From: Methanospirillum hungatei
GTDB taxonomy: Archaea; Halobacteriota; Methanomicrobia; Methanomicrobiales; Methanospirillaceae
DNA: 6,022 nucleotides
Direction of reading: 5' to 3'
Assembly (NCBI GenBank): GCA_003251955.1
Contig: QKDV01000097.1
Location: forward strand, 1-6,022
The notes under the pieces were generated by a model that saw only the letters and a program-made list of their open reading frames with translations, was not told where the DNA came from and searched no databases. Shown here in pieces: positions 1 to 6,022 of this stretch. Within the stretch, counting starts at the first letter, position 1. Every line of letters starts with the position of its first letter. The position numbers were made by a program, and so were the translations under genes.

Positions 1-1
1 T

Positions 2-145
2 CACCTCTTTGTCCTGGCCACAACAGTTCCTGGTGCACGAAATAACCAGTATGCAACAGCGGTGGTCCTTCTTGTCCTTGTTATTGCAATATACGGAGTC
101 GCAATCGTGATCAGAAATCATTTTGACCGGAAAGTCCGGTGGTAA
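2..145 (+). CDS. pstA: PstA, phosphate ABC transporter permease (C-terminal end only)
   Basis: This is the last 47 codons of a gene entering from the left edge, ending in TAA at 143-145. The peptide starts [12 protein letters not shown], followed by a hydrophobic helix ([19 protein letters not shown]) and a short basic tail ending in RKVRW. An 'LATTVPGA' loop, a final membrane helix and a basic cytoplasmic tail are what the C-terminus of PstA permeases looks like. The neighbour confirms it: pstB begins 2 nt after the stop, in the usual pstSCAB-phoU order. PstA and PstC form the membrane channel of the high-affinity phosphate importer that PstB powers. The start and most of the protein lie outside the window, so nothing can be said about its integrity. 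The gene name rests on the tail motif plus context. Confidence 0.85.
   Translation, partial: HLFVLATTVPGARNNQYATAVVLLVLVIAIYGVAIVIRNHFDRKVRW
126..140 (+). promoter_or_regulatory. Small hairpin overlapping the pstB ribosome-binding site
   Basis: ACCGG (126-130) and CCGGT (136-140) are perfect inverted copies around a 5-nt loop, AAAGT. The 3' arm contains the first bases of GGTGG (138-142), the presumed Shine-Dalgarno of pstB. If it folds in the mRNA, it could tune PstB translation relative to PstA, or it could need the ribosome finishing pstA to open it. The stem is only 5 bp, so chance or pure codon constraint on pstA is quite possible. Confidence 0.3.
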
Positions 146-147
146 AC

Positions 148-909
148 ATGAACGAAGATACAATCATCAATGTCAAAAATCTCAATCTCTGGTATGGGGA
201 GACCCATGCTCTGAGAAATATCTCTTTGCCTATTGCCCACCGGAAGGTCACGTCGCTTATTGGCCCGTCCGGGTGTGGAAAATCAACCCTAATCAGATGC
301 TTTAACAGGATGAATGACCTCGTATCAGGCTGCAGGATAGAGGGTTCGATCACATTTCACGATAAAGACATCTATGGATCCGGTGCTGATGCTGTAGACA
401 TCAGGATGCAGATCGGGATGGTCTTTCAGAAACCCAATCCATTCCCCAAGTCCATCTATGAAAATATTGCATACGGACCGAGAATTCATGGAACCAGGGA
501 CAGAAAAGAACTTGACAAGATCGTTGAGTCAAGCCTGAAAAAAGCTGCTCTCTGGGAAGAGGTTAAGACCAGGCTGAATGACTCGGCACTTGGACTCTCT
601 GGAGGACAGCAGCAGCGTCTCTGTATCGCAAGAACCCTTGCAGTAAACCCGGAGATTATTCTCATGGACGAGCCTTGCAGTGCTCTTGATCCGATCGCAA
701 CCGCGAAGATAGAAGATCTGATCGAAGAACTCAAGAAAGAATACTGTGTCGTGATTGTCACCCACAGCATGTCACAGGCTGCACGTGTCTCTGATTTCAC
801 CGCTTTCATGTACTTAGGTGATCTGATTGAATTTGGAGATACGAGGCAGATTTTTGAGAATCCAAAGAAGGAACTGACAGAAAATTACATTACCGGAAGA
901 TTCGGGTGA
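148..909 (+). CDS. pstB: PstB, phosphate-import ATP-binding protein
   Basis: This is the ATPase subunit of the PstSCAB phosphate importer; it hydrolyses ATP on the cytoplasmic face to drive phosphate uptake. The 253-residue length is normal for PstB. From the ATG at 148 I see Walker [10 protein letters not shown] at residues 39-47, the PstB-typical Q-loop VFQKPNPFP near 92-100, ABC signature LSGGQQQR at 150-157, Walker B IILMDEP at 170-176 with catalytic Glu175, D-loop SALDP at 178-182 and H-loop His206 in VTHSM. The C-terminal end, with [11 protein letters not shown] and IFENP, is also characteristic of PstB rather than other ABC ATPases. A GTG at 139 would add three residues, but GGTGG at 138-142 lies 5 nt before the ATG at 148 and favours that start. 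It follows pstA by 2 nt and precedes phoU by 7 nt, so the three are almost certainly one transcript. Confidence 0.96.
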   Translation: MNEDTIINVKNLNLWYGETHALRNISLPIAHRKVTSLIGPSGCGKSTLIRCFNRMNDLVSGCRIEGSITFHDKDIYGSGADAVDIRMQIGMVFQKPNPFPKSIYENIAYGPRIHGTRDRKELDKIVESSLKKAALWEEVKTRLNDSALGLSGGQQQRLCIARTLAVNPEIILMDEPCSALDPIATAKIEDLIEELKKEYCVVIVTHSMSQAARVSDFTAFMYLGDLIEFGDTRQIFENPKKELTENYITGRFG

Positions 910-916
910 GGAGAAC

Positions 917-1567
917 ATGACAGAAAAAAGCCAGGCAGAACTTGAGCAACTCCACCAGTCAGTGGTATCATTTGGAAAATTTGCACTTGGAATGCTGAAA
1001 GAGAGCATTGATGCATTTGAGTCTGGAAACACGGAGCAGGCGATGGAGATCTCCCGACTCAAGAATGAACTGAAATCAATGTTTGTTCCTCTGGAAGACT
1101 CTCTCTTTCAGTACCTCGCTCTTTACCAACCGGTAGCCAAGGACATGCGTGAATGCGTTGCCTCTATCAGGATCATATACAACTTTGAGCGTATCGGCAG
1201 AATGGGATACGATATCGCAGAAACAACTGCTATCCTTACAAAGTGCTGCAGCCTGAAGGACTGTGAAGCCCTGATATCAATGGGCAGACTTGTCATTACG
1301 ATGATCGAGGACGCCTTGAGTGCGTATGAAGACCGGAATATCACAAAGATCGTCACGATGCGTGACCGGGATGAGGAAGTTGACACACTCTACTGCGATG
1401 TTCTGACCGGGTTCATCAGCAGGATGCAGGAAGAGAAGGATGCTGTCCCGGTACTGACGAGATATGTGATTATCGACCGGTATCTCGAACGGTGTGGTGA
1501 TCAGGCATGCAACATCGCTGAGATGATCGTGTACATGGCAACCGGCGACCGGATAGAAATTAACTAA
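917..1567 (+). CDS. phoU: PhoU, phosphate signalling/transport regulator
   Basis: PhoU is a cytoplasmic all-helical protein that restrains the Pst transporter, and in bacteria its linked sensor kinase, when phosphate is plentiful. The 216 residues form two related three-helix units, as in the family. The first ends in NFERIGRMGYDIAE (residues 89-102), the second in YLERCGDQACNIAE (189-202). The second matches the family's metal-binding E-R-x-G-D-x-x-x-N pattern. The first has Arg where the bacterial motif has Asp, but keeps a following Asp (GYDIAE); I recall similar versions in archaeal PhoU. The ending, VYMATGDRIE, is also typical. GGTGAGGAG (905-913) overlaps the pstB stop and lies 3 nt before the ATG, so the start is secure. 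Position directly after pstB supports the call. No PhoR-like sensor gene is visible, so the signalling partner is unknown here. Confidence 0.93.
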   Translation: MTEKSQAELEQLHQSVVSFGKFALGMLKESIDAFESGNTEQAMEISRLKNELKSMFVPLEDSLFQYLALYQPVAKDMRECVASIRIIYNFERIGRMGYDIAETTAILTKCCSLKDCEALISMGRLVITMIEDALSAYEDRNITKIVTMRDRDEEVDTLYCDVLTGFISRMQEEKDAVPVLTRYVIIDRYLERCGDQACNIAEMIVYMATGDRIEIN

Positions 1568-1572
1568 AAAAA
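1566..1572 (-). terminator. Oligo-T terminator candidate for the enolase gene
   Basis: Read on the - strand, seven consecutive T occur 17 nt after the enolase stop codon. Archaeal RNA polymerase commonly terminates at such U-tracts without needing a strong hairpin. The tract begins inside the phoU stop codon on the opposite strand. A weak hairpin, ACCTC-ATGAT-GAGGT (1587-1601), overlaps the enolase stop and may contribute from either direction. I see no comparable T-tract on the + strand directly after phoU. Confidence 0.5.
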
Positions 1573-1589
1573 TGGTTGTTGAGAGAACC

Positions 1590-2893
<1,304 letters not shown>

Positions 2894-2936
2894 TCAGTGG
2901 GAGTGAGACCTGAAATACCCTGTCTTCCAAAGCCGG

Positions 2937-2954
2937 AAAAAAAGGATGAAAAAA
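2937..2954 (-). terminator. Double oligo-T tract after the secreted-protein gene
   Basis: On the - strand, T6 (2954-2949) and T7 (2943-2937) follow 26 nt after the TAA at 2982-2980. This suits an archaeal U-tract terminator for the gene at 2980-3843 and separates it from enolase. The enolase promoter would then lie between about 2894 and 2936. I looked for a TATA-like box there and found only weak candidates such as GGTATTTCA, so I do not call one. Confidence 0.5.
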
Positions 2955-2979
2955 GATCATGGGTGCATGAAAGTGAGGG

Positions 2980-3843
2980 TTAGATTTTGAGCCCCGACTT
3001 ATAACCGAATGCCTTCTGCATCGTGGAAATATTTCCTACCACTTCTGTCACATCCTTCCATGAGTTTGTTGCTGCAGTCTTTTTCCAGTCGTTTGCATAG
3101 GGGTTTGTACTTTTACTCTTTGATGATGAGGACGTTTTCTTGTCACGTGCCTCGTTGATGCTGCCTGCGAAACTTGTTTTGACAATCCCTTCTGCATATT
3201 CCTCTCCAGTTGAGGTATCAGGACTGACTGCGATCTGATAAGAGAGACCTGCCGAGGTGCTTATCTGTGATCCAACTGCACGGACCTGTCCTTCTGTAGA
3301 AACTTTCCCACTGTTGAAGTTTATCAATGAACCTTGAGCCTCAACATAATTGGAGAATGCCGGATTATGGATCAGATAATCATTAACACCGAACACACAC
3401 GCCACAGAATCTGTCTTGTTACTGGTATAATTTCCATTTACATCAAGGAGCAGATAGTCAGATCCGACCAGATGTGAACCATCTGACCCGGCATATGTCA
3501 GAACCTTTTCTGATTCCAGATTGAATGATGAATCCTGTTTGTTGGATGAGTCAAACCCGGTATTTTTAATTCCGCTGAATAATCCTCCATTTGAAAGGAG
3601 AGATTCACTGTACACGACAGACGAGAAGATTTCGCCTTTTCCGAGGGTCGTATCTATTGTCGAACCGTTTTTCACAGTAAGCCAATTCATCCAGGTAGAG
3701 TCATCAAGGAGTCCGGTTGCATCAATTTGAGAGTCGATAGAGAACTTCTGGACCTCCGAAACTGTTGAAGGGAGCCGGTCTGCTTCTGCTGTACAGAGTA
3801 TTCCTAAAGAGAGGACCAGAAGAATGAGACAGTACCGAGGAAC
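2980..3843 (-). CDS. Secreted protein of unknown function, 5' end broken (no start codon)
   Basis: I do not recognise a named family. The open frame begins after a TGA (3846-3844) and reads RYCLILLVLSLGILC then TAEA before DRLPST. That is a clear signal-peptide hydrophobic core with an A-x-A type cleavage site, followed by about 260 extracellular residues. The mature part is rich in Ser, Thr, Asn and Gly, with patterns such as TTLGKGEIFSSVVYSES and VLTYAGSDGSHLVGSDYLLL suggesting beta structure, then a Ser/Lys-rich linker (about DKKTSSSSKSKST) and a short helical-looking tail ending in FGYKSGLKI. I have the impression of similar secreted proteins in Methanomicrobiales, but cannot name one. 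No ATG, GTG or TTG exists in frame before the internal ATG at 3690, which would cut off the whole signal peptide and lacks a ribosome-binding site. The true 5' end therefore seems lost, replaced or misread. Confidence 0.7.
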   Translation of the reverse strand, partial: VPRYCLILLVLSLGILCTAEADRLPSTVSEVQKFSIDSQIDATGLLDDSTWMNWLTVKNGSTIDTTLGKGEIFSSVVYSESLLSNGGLFSGIKNTGFDSSNKQDSSFNLESEKVLTYAGSDGSHLVGSDYLLLDVNGNYTSNKTDSVACVFGVNDYLIHNPAFSNYVEAQGSLINFNSGKVSTEGQVRAVGSQISTSAGLSYQIAVSPDTSTGEEYAEGIVKTSFAGSINEARDKKTSSSSKSKSTNPYANDWKKTAATNSWKDVTEVVGNISTMQKAFGYKSGLKI

Positions 3844-3941
3844 TCAGAGATCTACCCCGGACAGTACAGGTATGAATCAGTTGTCCAGCCGTTACACTAT
3901 GAGAATGGTTTCGCAAAAACATGGCGTTCCTCAAAAAAGAG
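3841..3941 (+). other. Gene-free stretch, possibly a coding remnant on the + strand
   Basis: Between the secreted-protein frame and the end of the DUF4956 gene there is no intact gene. The + strand frame in phase with 3841 is free of stops from 3808 to 3975 (TGA at 3976-3978). It reads with a protein-like composition: NSEIYPGQYRYESVVQPLHY and then ENGFAKTWRSSKKSYWP. It has no start codon and runs antisense into both flanking - strand genes, so it could only be an internal fragment of another gene. I cannot assign a family. A chance open frame of 56 codons cannot be excluded. The opposite strand contains stops in the frame of the secreted protein. Confidence 0.3.
3933..3938 (-). terminator. 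Oligo-T terminator candidate ending the CotH-VTC-DUF4956 operon
   Basis: On the - strand, six T follow the DUF4956 TAA after only 3 nt, within CTC-TTTTTT-GAG, whose flanks are complementary. As an archaeal U-tract this would end the three-gene transcript here. It implies that the secreted-protein gene further along had its own promoter, which is not visible in the present sequence. Confidence 0.45.
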
Positions 3942-4610
3942 TTACTGGCCTGTAATACCTACAGAGACCGGTTGTTGATCAGAACTGTTCTGTATAGTAA
4001 GAGCCTCGGAAGACTCTTTTGGAACGAATGGAGCATCTTCATCGTACGAGATCATGAGATCGGCTGAGTCCTTCAGGTAATCCATCTCAACAACCTCAAC
4101 CATCGTGACCGGGAGACCTGTTCTGTTCCTGAGATCTGTGATAAGTTCATCACGCCGATCTGCACGGACAAGATCAATCCGTTCGTACCTGACCAGTTTT
4201 CGCTGTTCATATCTGAATCCCCACTTATTCTCCAGAACCCAGAGGACCAGGATGACCATCAGGTTTGAGAGGACCAGATTGACATACTGACCACTGCCAA
4301 AGAGGATCGAGTTCAGGATTGGTAGGGCGATGATAACAAAGAGGTAGGTCATCTCCCTTATCGGAACGGTGTCGGTCCGGTACCGTAGCACAGAGAAGAG
4401 TGCGAATAGACCGAACCCGGCTCCAATCGATAACTCGACAGAGGTGAAGAGACCCATTATCAGGTACACCACTACCGAGAAGGCCATGAACGTGAAGACA
4501 TAGTCCTGAGTCCGGCGGTGAGGATAATAGATCCCTCTGACAACGATCAGGGAGAAGATGAGGTTAACCACCATTCCGGATATAAATAAGGCATAATCTG
4601 ACATTACCAT
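3942..4610 (-). CDS. DUF4956 integral membrane protein
   Basis: This 222-residue protein belongs to the DUF4956 family, judged by the hallmark segment FGLFALFSVLRYRTDTVPIR (residues 66-85) followed by EMTYLF. Hydrophobic stretches at about 6-28, 36-56, 61-75, 87-104 and 107-127 suggest five membrane segments. Then comes a soluble domain of about 95 residues (KLVRYERIDLVRADRRDELI and beyond), probably cytoplasmic, with a polar tail after about residue 195. The function is unknown; genes of this family often follow a VTC-domain gene, which suggests a membrane partner or channel for it. GGAGGG (4619-4624) lies 8 nt before the ATG at 4610, favouring that start with a 7-nt overlap of the VTC gene. 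An ATG at 4604 (protein MSDYAL) forms a TAATG junction and is the alternative. The tail sequence next to the disturbed region beyond 3942 is not conserved enough for me to judge whether it is original. Confidence 0.88.
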   Translation of the reverse strand: MVMSDYALFISGMVVNLIFSLIVVRGIYYPHRRTQDYVFTFMAFSVVVYLIMGLFTSVELSIGAGFGLFALFSVLRYRTDTVPIREMTYLFVIIALPILNSILFGSGQYVNLVLSNLMVILVLWVLENKWGFRYEQRKLVRYERIDLVRADRRDELITDLRNRTGLPVTMVEVVEMDYLKDSADLMISYDEDAPFVPKESSEALTIQNSSDQQPVSVGITGQ

Positions 4611-5404
4611 CTGATCGGCCCTCCATGCATCATCTTCTGGAGCAATCGAAGTGTCATGTTGAAGTTGTTATGTTTGATCAGGTTGCCATACAGGAGAGAG
4701 ATCCCTATACAATACTTTGAGAATCCCTTTGGTTTCACCCTCATGCGACTCAGATAGTCAAATGCTGGTGATTCAGAATGCTCACTGCTCCGCTTAAGTT
4801 CAGCGATCACAATCTCGGGAAGGGCAAGGTCTTCCGATCCGGAATGATACGAAAGATCTACATCCAGAGTTATACGTTCGGGGCTCGTGGTTGATACGAG
4901 AGTGATGCGTTTATACTCGTTTATGAGAACCGGCTTGAACTTTGAGTAGTCATACGGGAGGCATGAACTGAAGAACTCCTGGAGATCTGACCCGAGATTA
5001 TTAATGAGTCCCTCAGTCTGAAGCCTGTGCTTGATTGTCCTTCCGGTGTTCTTCTTCTCCTTGACCTCAAGGAAGTTCAGATCAGAACCAACATAGGACC
5101 TGGTTCTTACTTTGTACCTTGGTTTGTTCCCATTATGATGGGTAAGGTAGAGACTCAAACGAGGTGAGTCATAGTATGTTGTTGAGTATGTCTGGACACG
5201 CTGCCCATCCACCTCAAAGACCCGGTACGTATCAGGAAGATTGGAGATGAGATCTCTGGCCTGCTCTGTAGTAAGCAGGTACTTGGATTCCTTGCGATCC
5301 TGAAGGCTGGCATGCTCCATATCAGCAAGTCCAATCGACTCGAACCTGTTAAGGATAGAATTTATGGCATCATCCTTTCCGGTTACCTGCTCTATACTTT
5401 CCAT
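4604..5404 (-). CDS. VTC-domain protein, polyphosphate-polymerase-like
   Basis: The 266-residue protein has the VTC (vacuolar transporter chaperone) fold, a member of the triphosphate-tunnel group whose yeast version, Vtc4, makes polyphosphate from ATP. Visible in order are RKESKYLL (37-44, the E-x-K at the tunnel entrance), TTYYDSPRLSLY (75-86), PRYKVRTRSY (95-104, Lys and Arg for phosphate binding), NFLEVKEKKNTGRTIKHR (110-127), EYKRITL (163-169), ERITLDVDLSY (176-186), EIVIAELKR (197-205) and the typical ending GFSKYCIGISLLYG (227-240). The alternating basic and acidic strand residues needed for the tunnel are all present, so activity is plausible, though polymer, donor and direction are not proven. 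It has no signal peptide or membrane helix and is expected in the cytoplasm, attached to the DUF4956 protein. Its ATG shares one base with the cotH-like stop (TAATG), and GGTGAT lies 6 nt upstream, indicating coupled translation. Confidence 0.9.
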   Translation of the reverse strand: MESIEQVTGKDDAINSILNRFESIGLADMEHASLQDRKESKYLLTTEQARDLISNLPDTYRVFEVDGQRVQTYSTTYYDSPRLSLYLTHHNGNKPRYKVRTRSYVGSDLNFLEVKEKKNTGRTIKHRLQTEGLINNLGSDLQEFFSSCLPYDYSKFKPVLINEYKRITLVSTTSPERITLDVDLSYHSGSEDLALPEIVIAELKRSSEHSESPAFDYLSRMRVKPKGFSKYCIGISLLYGNLIKHNNFNMTLRLLQKMMHGGPIRW

Positions 5405-6022
5405 TATGCATCACCCTGTTCTTTCAGATATTTCTGGGCAGCTTCATACTGTGATGCAGTATGGGCAATCAGTGAATCAAGTGATTTGGTGAAATCTTCT
5501 GAACTCTTCAGATGGGTGTATCCTTCCCTCTCTCCCTCATCTCCAACCACATACGGACTGATGAGTTCGTAATTCTGGGTATAGATGGGATCCATCCGGT
5601 CTGGATTGAACACGTCTGAGATGACCGCTGCAACATCGTTCACATACTTCTCGTGGTATTCAGGATCATCCATCAGGTACCTGATCAGAGGCCAGTCACT
5701 CGTAACATTGGCAAGACTAATGTCCTGATTTCCACCACCAGGCCCCATGTGACTCATGTTCATTCCTTCACCCATACCCCCGGGCATTCCCATCGGGAAA
5801 TTTCCAGGAGTTGAGTTACCAAAGCCACCATTCTGATCTCCGAATGGATTACCCATCATGGTGGGAGAGAAGTTTCCAGGTTCATGGTTTCTGTCTCCCA
5901 TTCCTCCCATACCCTCACTGCTATTCTGCAGGGCAAAATTGTTGTCCCAGGGTATCCAGGTTATCTGGCCGGTTGAGGGATTGGTGTACAGATAGAAATT
6001 GTGGGCCATTGAGCCGTATGTA
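5404..6022 (-). CDS. CotH-family secretory protein kinase-like protein (C-terminal part)
   Basis: The frame enters from the right edge (TYGSMAHNFYLY) and ends in TAA at 5406-5404, so only the last 205 residues are seen. The segment HNFYLY, then GQITWIPWDNNFALQ, is the CotH signature; the Asp in PWDNN probably corresponds to the metal-binding Asp of this kinase-like fold. Next come a Gly/Met/Asn-rich insert (DNA 5725-5919), then DWPLIRYLMDDPEYHEKYV, ELISPYV and EGYTHLKSSEDF, all usual for the C-terminal half of prokaryotic CotH proteins, and a helical end. Bacterial CotH phosphorylates spore-coat proteins; in archaea the substrate is unknown. Family members are generally exported, but the N-terminus and any signal peptide lie outside the window. 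The ATG at 6007-6009 is an internal Met, not the start. It is the first visible gene of a coupled cassette with the VTC and DUF4956 genes. Confidence 0.9.
   Translation of the reverse strand, partial: TYGSMAHNFYLYTNPSTGQITWIPWDNNFALQNSSEGMGGMGDRNHEPGNFSPTMMGNPFGDQNGGFGNSTPGNFPMGMPGGMGEGMNMSHMGPGGGNQDISLANVTSDWPLIRYLMDDPEYHEKYVNDVAAVISDVFNPDRMDPIYTQNYELISPYVVGDEGEREGYTHLKSSEDFTKSLDSLIAHTASQYEAAQKYLKEQGDA
5725..5919 (-). repeat. Low-complexity Gly/Met/Asn-rich linker within the CotH-like gene
   Basis: About 65 codons encode a stretch dominated by Gly, Met, Asn, Pro and Ser, with short near-repeats such as PGNFSPTMMGNPFG and PGNFPMGMPGGMG (both sharing PGNF). It sits between the PWDNN motif and the DWPLIRYLMDD helix, so it is probably a flexible surface loop. 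Similar inserts, variable in length, are common at this spot in the family. The reading frame is kept throughout. Confidence 0.7.

Noticed and set aside
139..147. GTG at 139 as the pstB start
   Set aside because: It would overlap the Shine-Dalgarno-like GGTGG at 138-142, which is well placed for the ATG at 148.
3722..3934. 70-codon frame on the - strand beginning MRNAMFLRNH, upstream of the secreted protein
   Set aside because: It overlaps the signal-peptide coding stretch in a different frame, has a Ser/His/Arg-rich composition typical of out-of-frame reading and no ribosome-binding site. It could at most supply a start if a frameshift fused it to the secreted protein, but its long polar leader does not look like a signal-peptide start.
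3872..3955. 27-codon ATG frame on the + strand
   Set aside because: Too short, no convincing ribosome-binding site, and it runs into the DUF4956 gene on the other strand.
3942..3955. Imperfect palindrome TTACTGGCCTGTAA at the end of the DUF4956 gene as an operator or attachment site
   Set aside because: It is a single short copy with a central mismatch overlapping a stop codon; nothing else marks an integration site or regulator binding site.

Overview
The window looks like a methanogenic archaeon, most likely of the Methanomicrobiales. The evidence is an archaeal-type enolase with a GAGGG ribosome-binding site, GGTG/GGAGG-type Shine-Dalgarno sites, oligo-T tracts after stop codons (archaeal-style terminators), and a secreted protein of a kind I associate with that order. 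The order-level assignment is inference. Base composition is moderate and no rRNA, tRNA, CRISPR or insertion sequence is visible.

Left part (1-1567, + strand): the 3' end of an operon for high-affinity phosphate uptake and its control. It holds the last 47 codons of pstA, a complete pstB and a complete phoU, packed with gaps of 2 and 7 nt. It converges on an enolase gene (1590-2872, - strand), with only 22 nt between the two stop codons. The enolase is complete in content, with every expected active-site residue present, but it is split by a single-base frameshift near 1842.

Middle (2894-3941): a secreted protein of unknown function on the - strand (2980-3843). Its frame encodes a convincing signal-peptide core and cleavage site but has no start codon. 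The roughly 100 bp just upstream read more like coding sequence on the opposite strand. This looks like a rearrangement junction or a gene with a broken 5' end.

Right part (3942-6022, - strand): a translationally coupled three-gene cassette, transcribed right to left. It encodes a CotH-type secretory kinase-like protein (N-terminus outside the window), a VTC-domain polyphosphate-polymerase-like protein and a DUF4956 five-helix membrane protein. The genes overlap by 1 nt and 7 nt, and an oligo-T tract follows the last stop.

Taken together, much of the window concerns phosphate: import (PstA/PstB), its regulation (PhoU), and a putative membrane polyphosphate or phosphotransfer module (CotH-VTC-DUF4956). 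The cassette is the best candidate for a poorly described system. The two broken genes between the phosphate modules deserve checking against raw reads.
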